From JBOFBH01 sp051657715 (GTDB lineage Bacteria > Actinomycetota > Actinomycetes > Actinomycetales > Angustibacteraceae), in contig JBOFLF010000067.1 of the NCBI GenBank assembly GCA_051657715.1, forward strand, positions 1 through 64,000: a stretch of 64,000 nucleotides of DNA, given 5' to 3'. The position numbers and the translations under genes were made by a program. Below are positions 24,780-33,067 of the stretch, piece by piece. Positions within the stretch are counted from its first letter, which is position 1. Every line of letters begins with the position of its first letter. A model generated the notes under the pieces. It was not told where the DNA came from, made no database searches, and saw only the letters and a program-made list of their open reading frames with translations.

Positions 24780-25223
24780 GTGGTCGACGCGTCGTTCGTC
24801 GGGCGCAGCTACCCGCCGACCCCGCCGTACGAGGTGGCCCGGGAGAAGATCCGGGAGTTCGCTGAGGCCACCGGACCGCACCCGGTGTTTGTGGATCAGC
24901 GAGCCGCGCATGAGGCCGGCTACCCGGACGTCATCGCGCCGCCCACCTTCGCGATCGTGATCGCGCAGCGCTGCGACGCTCAGCTGATCCAGGATCCGCA
25001 GGCCGCCATCGACTACTCCCGGGTCGTGCACGGCGGGCAGTCGTTCACCCATCACCGTCCGATCGTGGCTGGTGACCGCCTGGTCGCCGTGCTGCATGTT
25101 GACGTCGTGCGTCGAGTCGGCGGGCACGACATGGTGACCACCCGCAGCGAGATCTCCACCGAGTCCGGCGAGGCGGTGTGCACCGCGGTCTCCACCATCG
25201 TGGTCCGAGGGGAGGGCGCGTGA
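24780..25223 (+). CDS. hadA: (3R)-hydroxyacyl-ACP dehydratase subunit HadA-like (MaoC N-terminal domain)
   Basis: Stabilising or substrate-binding subunit of a fatty-acid-synthase II type dehydratase, 147 residues, FAS1-like hot-dog fold. VDASFVGRSYPPTPPYEVAREKIREFAEATG and YPDVIAPPTFAIVI are characteristic of this family, and the catalytic Asp/His of the hydratase motif is absent, as expected for HadA. The GTG follows rpmG by 15 bases and the stop overlaps the hadB GTG. The order rpmG-hadA-hadB is that of mycobacteria and many other actinobacteria. Confidence 0.88.
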   Translation: MVDASFVGRSYPPTPPYEVAREKIREFAEATGPHPVFVDQRAAHEAGYPDVIAPPTFAIVIAQRCDAQLIQDPQAAIDYSRVVHGGQSFTHHRPIVAGDRLVAVLHVDVVRRVGGHDMVTTRSEISTESGEAVCTAVSTIVVRGEGA

Positions 25224-25762
25224 GCCAGCCCCTCAGCACAGGCGCCGAAGTTCGGGTCGGCGACCACCTGCCGCCGCTTGAGTTGAGCTTGGGCAGAGCG
25301 GATCTGATCCGATACGCCGGCGCGAGCGGTGACCTCAACCCGATCCACTGGAGCGAGCGGATGGCTCGCGAGGTGGGTCTGCCGGGAGTGATCGCGCACG
25401 GCATGCTCACGATGGCCACTGCGGCCCGGGTGGTCACCGCCTGGGTGGACGACCCCGGGGCGGTGCTGGAGTACAGCGTGCGGTTCACCCGTCCAGTGCC
25501 GGTGGACGACGTCACTGGTGCCCGGCTCCGCATCACCGGAACCATCGCTGCCCTCGACGACCAGGCCGGGACGGCTCGTGTCGACCTGACCGCGACCCTT
25601 CTCCCGCAGGGCGATCCGCCCCCGGATGACCCGAGCCCGAGCGGCTCGGGAGCAGGTGCGACGGCTGACCCCAGCGGTGCCACCGCAGGTGCGGACCGCA
25701 ACGCCGGCACCGCGGCTGTGACCGTCCTGGGGCGGGCCCGGGCCGTCGTCCGGTTGCGATGA
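25220..25762 (+). CDS. hadB: (3R)-hydroxyacyl-ACP dehydratase subunit HadB-like (MaoC)
   Basis: Catalytic hot-dog partner of HadA, 180 residues. The hydratase-2 motif GDLNPIHWSE (about residues 38-47) supplies the catalytic Asp and His, followed by GLPGVIAHGMLTMA. The core ends near 130; then comes a Pro/Ser/Gly/Ala-rich segment of about 35 residues (DDPSPSGSGAGATADPSGA) before a final beta strand VTVLGRARAVVRLR, so the insertion interrupts the last part of the fold. GTG overlaps hadA by 4 bases; the TGA overlaps the murB ATG. Confidence 0.88.
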   Translation: MSQPLSTGAEVRVGDHLPPLELSLGRADLIRYAGASGDLNPIHWSERMAREVGLPGVIAHGMLTMATAARVVTAWVDDPGAVLEYSVRFTRPVPVDDVTGARLRITGTIAALDDQAGTARVDLTATLLPQGDPPPDDPSPSGSGAGATADPSGATAGADRNAGTAAVTVLGRARAVVRLR

Positions 25763-26865
25763 TCCGGGTTGCCGGGTCCGACCTGCTGCGCCTCGCCGAC
25801 CTCACCACGTTCCGGGTCGGCGGGCCCGCCCGACGGTACGTCGAGGCCACCACCACCGACGACCTGGTGGACGCCGTCCGCGAGGTGGACGACGCCGACG
25901 AGCCGTTGTTGCTGGTGGCCGGCGGCTCCAACCTGTTGGTAGGGGACGCCCCGGTGCCGGGCACGGTCGTGCGGGTGGCCACTCGCGGTGTCGAGGTGGA
26001 GTCATCCGACGCGTGTGCCGGCGCCATGGTGCGGGTCGCAGCCGGGGAGCCGTGGGACGACGTGGTCGCCCGCGCGGTGGTCGAGGGGTGGGTGGGTATC
26101 GAGGCGCTGTCCGGCATCCCGGGGTCGGCAGGCGCCACCCCGGTGCAGAACGTCGGCGCCTATGGCCAGGAGGTGTCGCAGACGATCGCTCGGGTCCGGG
26201 TCTGGGACCGTGCTCATCAGCGCGTCGTCACGATGGCGAACGCCGACTGCCGGTTCGGCTACCGCCGCAGCGCCTTCAAGGACGCGTCGTCGCGTGGCCC
26301 GACCGGCCGGTACGTCGTCCTGGACGTGACCTACCAGCTCCGGCTCGGCGACCTGAGCGCGCCGATCGAGTACGCCGACCTGGCTGGTGATCTGGGCGTT
26401 CGGGTGGGGGACCGGGTGCCGCTCGCCGAAGCACGGGTCGCCGTCCTCGCCCAACGTCGCCGCAAAGGGATGGTCCTGGACGTGGCTGACCACGACACCT
26501 GGAGCGCTGGGTCCTTCTTCACCAACCCGGTCATGCCGCACGCGGCGTTCAGCCGGCTGCGCGAACGGGTCGCCGAGCGCTTCGGCCACGACGTCGATCC
26601 GCCGGCTTGGCCGGTCGATGCTGACCCCGGGGCCGCCAAGACCAGCGCTGCCTGGCTCATCGAGCGAGCCGGCTTTGCCCGTGGCCACGGCCTGCCTGGG
26701 CCGGTCTCCTTGTCCACCAAGCACACCCTGGCGTTGACCAATCGGGGTGCCGGTACCGCGGCCGACCTGGTGGCGCTCGCTCGCGAGGTTCGGGACGGCG
26801 TCCAGGAGGCTTTCGGCGTGCAGTTGGAGCCTGAGCCGGTCTTGGTGGGCGTCGACCTGTCGTGA
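25759..26865 (+). CDS. murB: UDP-N-acetylenolpyruvoylglucosamine reductase
   Basis: Reduces UDP-GlcNAc enolpyruvate to UDP-MurNAc with NADPH and FAD, second step of peptidoglycan precursor synthesis in the cytoplasm. 368 residues, type I. FAD-binding AGGSNLLVGD at 54-63, GIPGSAGATPVQNVGAYGQE, GYRRSAFKD, the catalytic serine in SAGSFFTNP (about 250) and the C-terminal Glu region LEPEPVLVGV. The ATG overlaps the hadB stop (ATGA). Convergent with the chelatase gene on the other strand. Confidence 0.95.
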   Translation: MIRVAGSDLLRLADLTTFRVGGPARRYVEATTTDDLVDAVREVDDADEPLLLVAGGSNLLVGDAPVPGTVVRVATRGVEVESSDACAGAMVRVAAGEPWDDVVARAVVEGWVGIEALSGIPGSAGATPVQNVGAYGQEVSQTIARVRVWDRAHQRVVTMANADCRFGYRRSAFKDASSRGPTGRYVVLDVTYQLRLGDLSAPIEYADLAGDLGVRVGDRVPLAEARVAVLAQRRRKGMVLDVADHDTWSAGSFFTNPVMPHAAFSRLRERVAERFGHDVDPPAWPVDADPGAAKTSAAWLIERAGFARGHGLPGPVSLSTKHTLALTNRGAGTAADLVALAREVRDGVQEAFGVQLEPEPVLVGVDLS

Positions 26866-26919
26866 GCCGCCCTGGTCATGGCTGAGCCTCGGGCTGATTG
26901 GCCGAGGGCGTCGGTGCTG

Positions 26920-27645
26920 TCAGATCGAGCCCGCGAGACTGGCGCGTCCGGTGTCGTAGCGGTCCAGGACGAGGTCGATCAGCCGCTGGTCGGGCGGTCC
27001 GTCCAGCACCAGTGGATCGGTGACGTCGTCTGCTCCGGCGTCCTGCAGCCGGCGGTGGAAGAAGCCCGGTGCCAGCAGGTACGACGCGACCACCACCCGG
27101 CGGCTGGTGCGTCGAGCCTGGTCCACCGCCGCTGGCACCGAGGGTTGTGCGGTCGCGGCGTAACCGATGATCACCGGCCCGCGGTGGGTCCGGCGCACGT
27201 CCTCGGCCATGGCCTCGACGTCGGAGCTGGAGCGTGGATCGCTGGAGCCCGCCGCGGCCAGGACGATCGCGTCCTGGGCGCCCAGACCGGCGCGGCGCAG
27301 CCGGTCCTGGAGCAGCGCGGTGAGCCGACTGTCCGGTCCCAGCGCGCCGACCGCGACCGCTGATCGGCCGTGGACCGCCGCGGCGACGTCGACCCGGACG
27401 TGATAGCCGGTCGACAGCAGCAGTGGCACCACGACAGCGCTGCGGCCCGCGGCGTCGATGCGTCGGACGACGTCCGCCACGGCCGGCGGCTGGACGTCCA
27501 CGTGCGACGTGCGCACGACCAGGCTCGGCCGGGCGGCCCGGACCGCGGCGATCAGCGCACCGACGGCCCGACGGCCCGCCGGTTCCCGGGTGCCGTGCGC
27601 GCACGCGACCAGCACCGGCTCGGCTAGCACGTCGTGATGGCCCAT
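26920..27645 (-). CDS. sirohydrochlorin chelatase-like protein (CbiX family)
   Basis: Probably inserts a metal ion (iron, cobalt or nickel) into sirohydrochlorin, 241 residues of two fused CbiX-like halves. The first half has the metal-binding HGT (H17) and VVPLLLSTGYHVRVD; the second has AAAGSSDPRSSSD and VVASYLLAPGFFHRRL. ATG 27645 overlaps the adenosine deaminase stop by one base (TGATG), so the genes are coupled. Sulfate-reduction or cobalamin genes are not nearby to indicate the metal. Confidence 0.87.
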   Translation of the reverse strand: MGHHDVLAEPVLVACAHGTREPAGRRAVGALIAAVRAARPSLVVRTSHVDVQPPAVADVVRRIDAAGRSAVVVPLLLSTGYHVRVDVAAAVHGRSAVAVGALGPDSRLTALLQDRLRRAGLGAQDAIVLAAAGSSDPRSSSDVEAMAEDVRRTHRGPVIIGYAATAQPSVPAAVDQARRTSRRVVVASYLLAPGFFHRRLQDAGADDVTDPLVLDGPPDQRLIDLVLDRYDTGRASLAGSI

Positions 27646-28742
27646 CAGGTGCCGCCGCTGAGGTGCACGGGGTGGCTCGGCGTTGGAGTCGGTGCTGGGT
27701 CCAGGGCCAGCCACGCGTCGATATCGGCGAGCACCGTCCGACGGACCGGTGCGGGTGCCCGGGACCCGTGGACGGACGCTCGGGCCAGGTCGGCCAGCTC
27801 CACGTCGTCCAGGCCGTGGACCTCTCGCGCAGTGCGGTATTGGTCGGCCAATCGGGAACCGAACAGCAGCGGGTCGTCGGCGCCGAGGGCCAGGGCGGCA
27901 CCCGCCCGCAGCAGCGACCGCAGGGGCACCGATGACGCCTCGCGATAGACGCCGAGCGCGACGTTGGACCCGGGGCAGACCTCCAGGGTGATGCCTCGCT
28001 CGATCACCTCGTTCAGGACCGCGGGGTCTTCCACGCTGCGGACGCCGTGGCCGAGCCGGTCCGGTGCCAGGTGTCGCACCGTGGCGCGGACGTGGTCTGG
28101 GCCGAGCAGCTCGCCGCTGTGCGGCACGCTGGCCAGGCCGGCTCGGCTGGCGATCCGAAAGGCGGGGGCGAAGTCCTCCGTGGCGCCACGGCGTTCGTCG
28201 TTGCTCAGACCGAAACCTACGACGTGGCCGGCACCGTCGCCGGCATACCGGGCCGCGAGCCGGGCCAGCGTCCGTGCTTCCAGTGGGTGTCGGATCCGGC
28301 TCGCTGCCACCACGACGGCGATCGGCAGACCGGTCCGGCGCGTGGTGTCGCCCACGGCGTCCAGGATCACCTCCAACGTCGGGGTGAGCCCGCCCAGGTG
28401 CGGTGCGTAGGACGTCGGGTCGACCTGGATCTCCAGCCAGCGGGAACCGTCGGCGATGTCGTCCTGGGCGGCCTCCAGCACCAGCCGGCGGATGTCGTCG
28501 GCATCCCGGACGCAGGACCGGGCGATGTCGTACAGCCGTTGGAAGCGGAACCACCCCTTCTCGTCGGTGGCTCGCAGCTGCGGGGGGTGCCCCGCGGTAA
28601 GCGCCTCGGGCAGCACCACTCCGTGCTTGGCCGCGAGGTCCAACACCGTGGCCGGCCGCATCGAGCCGGTGAAGTGCAGGTGCAGGTGCGCCTTTGGCAG
28701 GGCCACGAGGTCCCGGACCGGGTGCCTCACGGATCGGCCCAC
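27645..28742 (-). CDS. add: adenosine deaminase
   Basis: Hydrolytic deamination of adenosine to inosine in purine salvage; zinc enzyme, 365 residues. LPKAHLHLHFTGSMR carries the HxH zinc ligands (H21, H23), then VGFGLSNDER, the HSGE motif (about 215), RLGHGVRS with the third His and GADDPLLFGS with the catalytic Asp pair. It is of the shorter bacterial type seen between aspC and murB in other actinobacteria. GTG 28742; a GTG six codons in is an alternative. It starts 17 bases after aspC and overlaps the chelatase gene. Confidence 0.9.
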   Translation of the reverse strand: MGRSVRHPVRDLVALPKAHLHLHFTGSMRPATVLDLAAKHGVVLPEALTAGHPPQLRATDEKGWFRFQRLYDIARSCVRDADDIRRLVLEAAQDDIADGSRWLEIQVDPTSYAPHLGGLTPTLEVILDAVGDTTRRTGLPIAVVVAASRIRHPLEARTLARLAARYAGDGAGHVVGFGLSNDERRGATEDFAPAFRIASRAGLASVPHSGELLGPDHVRATVRHLAPDRLGHGVRSVEDPAVLNEVIERGITLEVCPGSNVALGVYREASSVPLRSLLRAGAALALGADDPLLFGSRLADQYRTAREVHGLDDVELADLARASVHGSRAPAPVRRTVLADIDAWLALDPAPTPTPSHPVHLSGGT

Positions 28743-28759
28743 CGAGGCGGCGGCACGCG

Positions 28760-29986
28760 TCAGCGGGCTTCGGACAACAGCGTTGCCATCCGGCCGACGC
28801 CCTCCGCCAGGTCGTCGTCGCCGAGCGCGTAGGACAACCGCAGGTACCCGCTCGGGCCGAACGCCTCACCGGGAACCACAGCGACCTCAGCCTCGTCCAG
28901 GATCAGCTCGGCCAGCTCGGCCGATGTCGTCGCCGTGCGTCCTCGGATGGTGCGGCCCAGCACTCCGTGCACGGAGGGGTAGGCGTAGAAGGCGCCGGTC
29001 GGCGTCGGGCAGACCACCCCGGGGATCTCCTCCAGCAGCTGCACCATGGTGCGGCGGCGCCGATCGAACGCGGTGCGCATCTCGACCACCGCTGACAGGT
29101 CTCCGGTCAAGGCGGCGATCGCCGCGCGCTGTGACACGTTCGCCACGTTGGACGTCAGGTGCGACTGCAAGTTGGTGGCTGCCTTGACGATGTCTCGTGG
29201 ACCAATCAGCCAGCCCACCCGCCAACCAGTCATGGCGTACGTCTTGGCGACGCCGTTGAGCACCAGGCAGGTGTCCGCGAGCTCGGGTACCTGGACCGGC
29301 ATCGAGCTGAATCGCGCGTCGTCGTACACCAGGTGTTCGTAGATCTCGTCGGTGATCACCCAGATGCCGTGCTCGAGAGCCCACTGGCCGATCGCGCGAA
29401 CCTCGTCCGGAGAGTGCACCGCCCCCGTCGGGTTCGATGGCGAGCAGAACAACACCGCTCGGGTCCGCGGGGTCCGGGCCGACTCGAGTTGCTCGACGCT
29501 CACCCGGTACCCGGCTTCCGGCCCGGTCAGCACCTGCACCGGCATGGCTCCGGCCAGTCGGATGGCCTCCGGGTAGGTGACCCAGTGCGGGGTGGGGAGC
29601 AGAACCTCGTCGCCCGGATCTAGGACGGCGGCGAATGCTTGGTAGACGGCCTGCTTGCCGCCGTTGGTCACCAGAACCTGGTCGGTGTCGATCCGGTACC
29701 CGCTGTCCCGCGCAGTCTTGGCGACGATCGCCTGCTTGAGCTCGGGCAGCCCGCCGGCCGGACTGTATCGGTGGTTGACCGGCTGCGAGGCGGCCGCCTC
29801 GGCCGCCTCGCAGATCGCGGCGGGGGTCGGGAAGTCCGGCTCGCCGGCGCCAAAGCCGATCACTGGTCGGCCCTGCGCTCGCAACGTCTTTGCCTTGGCG
29901 CTGATGGCCAGGGTTGCGGATTCGGCGATGGCGGCGACGCGCGCTGAGACGCGCCGGGCAGGGGCGGCGATGGTGTGCTCGGTCAC
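28760..29986 (-). CDS. aspC: pyridoxal-phosphate aspartate aminotransferase
   Basis: Class I aminotransferase, 408 residues from GTG 29986, which has GGAAGGATGAGG just upstream. The Schiff-base lysine is K248 in GVAKTYAMTGWRVGW; NPTG at 185-188, DEIY at 213-216 and the terminal arginine region GYLRLSYA are present. Position next to secE-nusG is conserved in actinobacteria. First gene of a three-gene minus-strand operon with add and the chelatase. Divergent from tRNA-Trp. The exact amino acid specificity is by family analogy. Confidence 0.93.
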   Translation of the reverse strand: MTEHTIAAPARRVSARVAAIAESATLAISAKAKTLRAQGRPVIGFGAGEPDFPTPAAICEAAEAAASQPVNHRYSPAGGLPELKQAIVAKTARDSGYRIDTDQVLVTNGGKQAVYQAFAAVLDPGDEVLLPTPHWVTYPEAIRLAGAMPVQVLTGPEAGYRVSVEQLESARTPRTRAVLFCSPSNPTGAVHSPDEVRAIGQWALEHGIWVITDEIYEHLVYDDARFSSMPVQVPELADTCLVLNGVAKTYAMTGWRVGWLIGPRDIVKAATNLQSHLTSNVANVSQRAAIAALTGDLSAVVEMRTAFDRRRRTMVQLLEEIPGVVCPTPTGAFYAYPSVHGVLGRTIRGRTATTSAELAELILDEAEVAVVPGEAFGPSGYLRLSYALGDDDLAEGVGRMATLLSEAR

Positions 29987-30049
29987 GGCCTCATCCTTCC
30001 ATCCCGGGTCGGCGCTTCGACGGGGGAGCTGGTCCTGGGCAGACGCCGG

Positions 30050-30080
30050 TTCGACCAGCGGACCTGGGCTCGCGTACACT
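30050..30080 (+). promoter_or_regulatory. candidate promoter of tRNA-Trp
   Basis: TTCGAC (30050-30055) and TACACT (30075-30080) separated by 19 bases, about 65 bases before the tRNA. The -10 box is good, the -35 box weak. Confidence 0.4.
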
Positions 30081-30145
30081 CAACCCCGGTGGTGACGTCC
30101 GCCACGCTGGTCTCTGTCCGCGGTGGCGTGACGCGGCGCCACCGA

Positions 30146-30218
30146 AGGGCAGTAGCTCAAATGGCAGAGCACCGGTCTCCAAAACCGGCGGTTGGGGGTT
30201 CAAGTCCCTCCTGCCCTG
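30146..30218 (+). tRNA. tRNA-Trp (anticodon CCA)
   Basis: Cloverleaf of 73 bases. Acceptor AGGGCAG/CTGCCCT, D arm GCTC/GAGC, anticodon stem CCGGT/ACCGG with loop CTCCAAA, T arm GGGGGTTCAAGTCCCTC. It precedes secE and nusG, the usual place in actinobacteria. Confidence 0.96.
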
Positions 30219-30337
30219 CGTTGGCTCCTCTCCAGGAGCGGACACAGGCGTCGCCATGATGATGGTGACTCGATATCCCCTGGCCGGCGGCACGATCAAG
30301 AAGCGCGGGACCCTCGCCCGCGGCGAATAGGTGAGGT

Positions 30338-30586
30338 GTGGTGACCCAGACCAGTACGAGCGAGGCCGATGGCCGTGATGCTCGGGGTCGGCGTGGGCCG
30401 TTCGGCCGGGCGGCTCTCTTCGTGCGGCAGGTGATCGCCGAGCTGCGCAAGGTTGTCCGCCCCACCCGCACCGAGCTAGTGACCTACACCACGGTCTGTC
30501 TGGTCTTCGTCGCGGCCGTCATGGCGTACGTCGCTAGTTTGGACCTCGCGCTGGGCACCGTGGTTCGCAAGGTCTTCGCCGGCTGA
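30338..30586 (+). CDS. secE: preprotein translocase subunit SecE
   Basis: Clamp subunit of the SecYEG channel, 82 residues, single transmembrane helix near 52-72 (TTVCLVFVAAVMAYVASLDLAL). The conserved amphipathic segment FVRQVIAELRKVVRPTRTELVTYT precedes it. Two adjacent GTG codons (30338 and 30341) follow GAGG/AGGTGAGG and either may be the start. Followed after 90 bases by nusG. Confidence 0.93.
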   Translation: MVTQTSTSEADGRDARGRRGPFGRAALFVRQVIAELRKVVRPTRTELVTYTTVCLVFVAAVMAYVASLDLALGTVVRKVFAG

Positions 30587-30676
30587 CCGCCGGCGTGCCG
30601 GTCCGCTGTGCGGTGGCCGGTGGCCTCAGAAGCACGGCCTCCACAGACCAGAGACTGACAGGGAAGCAGGAACGAC

Positions 30677-31417
30677 GTGTCCGAGCAGACGCACCCGACT
30701 CAAGAAGACCTGGTAGACGCCAGTCCCGAGCCGGAGGGTGCTCACGCTGCTGACGAGCTGGAGGTTGACTCGTTCGTCGAGCCGGGTGGTGATTCCGCGA
30801 CGGTCACGGAAGACGCTGAACCGGACGTCGACCCTGTCGAGGAGTTCAAGGCAGGTCTACGTCGTGCGCCTGGTGACTGGTTCGTCGTCCATTCTTACGC
30901 TGGGTACGAGAACCGGGTAAAGGCGAACTTGGAGACCCGGATCCAAAGTTTGGCGATGGAGGATTACATCTTCCAGGTCGAGGTCCCCATGGAGGAGGTC
31001 ACCGAGGTTAAGAACGGTCAGCGCAAGCAGGTCCGTCGCGTCCGGATGCCGGGGTACGTGCTGGTTCGGATGGACCTCAGCGACGAGTCCTGGGGGGCGG
31101 TCCGGCATACGCCAGGGGTTACGGGGTTCGTGGGCAATACGCACCAGCCCGTGCCGCTGAGCACCGACGAGGTGTTTTCGATGCTCGCCCCGACGCTGGA
31201 GACCAAGGCAAAGCCGGGGCAGCTTGCCCCAGCGCCGGTCCGTGTCGTCGACTTCGAGGTCGGGGAATCGGTCACGGTGATGGAGGGTCCGTTCGAGACC
31301 TTGCCGGCGACGATCAGTGAGATCAGCCCAGATGCTCAGAAGCTGAAGGTGTTGGTGTCGATCTTCGGCCGGGAGACACCGGTCGAGCTCTCCTTCAACC
31401 AGGTCGCCAAGATCTGA
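30677..31417 (+). CDS. nusG: transcription termination/antitermination factor NusG
   Basis: Binds RNA polymerase and couples it to ribosomes or Rho. 246 residues: an acidic N-terminal extension of about 60 residues typical of actinobacteria, the NGN domain starting WFVVHSYAGYENRVKANLE, with MPGYVLVRMDLSDE and VRHTPGVTGFVGN, and a C-terminal KOW domain (VGESVTVMEGPFETLPATISE). GTG 30677 has AGGA at spacing 6. The next gene is rplA, not rplK as in nearly all bacteria. Confidence 0.95.
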   Translation: MSEQTHPTQEDLVDASPEPEGAHAADELEVDSFVEPGGDSATVTEDAEPDVDPVEEFKAGLRRAPGDWFVVHSYAGYENRVKANLETRIQSLAMEDYIFQVEVPMEEVTEVKNGQRKQVRRVRMPGYVLVRMDLSDESWGAVRHTPGVTGFVGNTHQPVPLSTDEVFSMLAPTLETKAKPGQLAPAPVRVVDFEVGESVTVMEGPFETLPATISEISPDAQKLKVLVSIFGRETPVELSFNQVAKI

Positions 31418-31466
31418 CGACAGCCCAGCTTGCAGCAGGACGCATGACCTCGCAGTACGTCAGCAC

Positions 31467-31504
31467 CACGTGGCAGGGGCGCTCCGCCCCGAGATGACCA
31501 CATG
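31467..31504 (+). promoter_or_regulatory. candidate L1-binding operator upstream of rplA
   Basis: The RNA would pair GTGG (31470-31473) with CCAC (31498-31501) and GGGGCG with CGCCCC, leaving an asymmetric internal loop CA(G) opposite GAGATGA. This stem-loop-stem with GTGG...GATGACCAC resembles the L1 site in 23S rRNA and in L1-controlled leaders. It ends 25 bases before rplA, so L1 could repress its own synthesis. Confidence 0.5.
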
Positions 31505-31528
31505 TCACCGTCGAAACAGGAGAACCGC

Positions 31529-32257
31529 ATGAAGCGCAGCAAGGCCTATCGCGCCGCCACCGACAAGATCGACTCCAACCATCTGTACTCGCCGCTGGCA
31601 GCGGTCCGGCTCGCCAAGGAGACGTCGGCCACGAGGTATGACGCGACCGTGGAGGTCGCGTTTCGGCTCGGTATCGACCCCCGCAAGGCCGACCAGATGG
31701 TCCGGGGCACGGTGAACCTTCCGCATGGCACCGGGAAGACCGCTCGGGTCCTGGTGTTTGCCACGGGTGAGCGGGCCGAGCAGGCCAGCGCGGTTGGTGC
31801 CGACTACGTGGGCAGCGACGACCTCCTCGAGCGGATCCAAGGCGGATGGCTGGACTTCGACGCGGTGGTCGCCACCCCGGACCTGATGGGAAAGGTCGGA
31901 CGCTTGGGCAAGGTGCTGGGTCCGCGTGGCTTGATGCCGAATCCCAGGACTGGCACCGTCACCATGGACGTCGCCAAGGCGGTCGCAGACATCAAGGGCG
32001 GCAAGATTGAATTCCGCAATGACAAGCACGGCAACCTGCATCTGATCATCGGCAAGGTGTCCTTCGGCGAGCGTCAGTTAATTGAGAACTACGCCGCCGC
32101 CCTCGAGGAGGTGCTACGGCTCAAGCCGGCCGCCGCAAAGGGTCGTTTCTTGCGGAAGGCGACGGTGAGCACCACCATGGGCCCGGGTATCCCGGTTGAT
32201 CCGAGCCTGACCCGCGATGTGGCCGCGGACGAGGCTGAGCCGGCTGGCGTCCGGTGA
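31529..32257 (+). CDS. rplA: 50S ribosomal protein L1
   Basis: L1-stalk protein that binds 23S rRNA and often its own mRNA, 242 residues. It starts MKRSKAYRAATDKIDSNHLY at ATG 31529 with AGGAGA 5 bases upstream; an earlier in-frame ATG at 31502 lacks a binding site. TPDLMGKVGRLGKVLGPRGLMPNP and NPRTGTVT are the family signature. Preceded by a hairpin like an L1 operator. rplK, its usual upstream partner, is missing. Confidence 0.96.
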   Translation: MKRSKAYRAATDKIDSNHLYSPLAAVRLAKETSATRYDATVEVAFRLGIDPRKADQMVRGTVNLPHGTGKTARVLVFATGERAEQASAVGADYVGSDDLLERIQGGWLDFDAVVATPDLMGKVGRLGKVLGPRGLMPNPRTGTVTMDVAKAVADIKGGKIEFRNDKHGNLHLIIGKVSFGERQLIENYAAALEEVLRLKPAAAKGRFLRKATVSTTMGPGIPVDPSLTRDVAADEAEPAGVR

Positions 32258-32258
32258 T

Positions 32259-32287
32259 TTGGTCTCCTACCTCAAGACCCGTACTCT
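32259..32287 (+). promoter_or_regulatory. candidate promoter of rplJ-rplL
   Basis: TTGGTC and TACTCT separated by 17 bases immediately after rplA. Transcription would begin near 32294, at the start of the L10 leader structure. Confidence 0.55.
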
Positions 32288-32293
32288 GGTGTT

Positions 32294-32380
32294 CGCCCAA
32301 GACCGCTGGTTGACCACACGCTCAAGCGTGAGGTCCGAAGGTTCATCTCCGATGCCGGCCAGCGCAGGCGACTGAATGTC
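32294..32380 (+). promoter_or_regulatory. L10 leader (autoregulatory mRNA element)
   Basis: A nested hairpin, GACC-A-CACGCT-CA-AGCGTG-A-GGTC (32312-32335), is enclosed by CGCTGG (32303-32308) paired with CCAGCG (32359-32364). This three-way arrangement 105 bases before rplJ fits the L10 leader, bound by the L10-(L12)4 complex to repress rplJ-rplL. Confidence 0.7.
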
Positions 32381-32484
32381 CTTTCAGCGAGATTTCACTC
32401 GGATGAAGGGCCATCTCAGCGCTGCGCTTCCTCACGGTGGATGAGTCTGGTCACGACCGGCACTCTCTACGTGGAAGGAGGCTT

Positions 32485-33027
32485 ATGGCCCGGCCGGATA
32501 AGACGGCAGCGGTCGCTGAGCTCACCGACCGTTTTCGCGACTGCAATGCCGCACTTCTCACCGAGTACCGGGGTCTGACCGTGACCCAGCTGTCCGCCTT
32601 GCGCGCCAGCATTCGCGAGCACGCGACGTACACCATCGTCAAGAACACGTTGACGGGAATTGCTGCTCAACAGGCGGGTGTGACGGCATTCGACGGTCAG
32701 CTGAACGGTCCATCAGCTATCGCGTTTGTCGCCGGCGATCCTGTCGAGACTGCTCGTTCGCTGCGTGACTTCGCTAAAGACAACCCCGCCTTGGTAATAC
32801 GGGGCGGCGTGCTGGACGGCGTCGCGTTGTCCGCCGCCGATGTACGTCAGCTCGCTGATCTTGAGTCTCGCGAGGTGTTGCTGGCCAAACTGGCTGGCGC
32901 GATGAAGGCGTCGCTCGCGGGTGCTGTCGCGTTGTTCGCGGCCCCACTGGCGCAGACCGCCCGCGTCCTCGAGGCGTTGCGAGTTCAGCGTGACCACGAG
33001 TCCGAGGTGTCGTCCGCGCAGGACTGA
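32485..33027 (+). CDS. rplJ: 50S ribosomal protein L10
   Basis: Stalk base that carries L7/L12 dimers, 180 residues starting MARPDKTAAVAEL at ATG 32485 with AAGGAGG 5 bases upstream. LLTEYRGLTVTQLSALR and YTIVKNTL are conserved; the C-terminal helix (LFAAPLAQTARVLEALR) binds L12. The long 5' region holds a promoter and an L10 leader, so synthesis is probably autoregulated. Confidence 0.95.
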   Translation: MARPDKTAAVAELTDRFRDCNAALLTEYRGLTVTQLSALRASIREHATYTIVKNTLTGIAAQQAGVTAFDGQLNGPSAIAFVAGDPVETARSLRDFAKDNPALVIRGGVLDGVALSAADVRQLADLESREVLLAKLAGAMKASLAGAVALFAAPLAQTARVLEALRVQRDHESEVSSAQD

Positions 33028-33067
33028 CACCACGCTCTACAGATTCAGCAAGGAACGGAGGACGATC

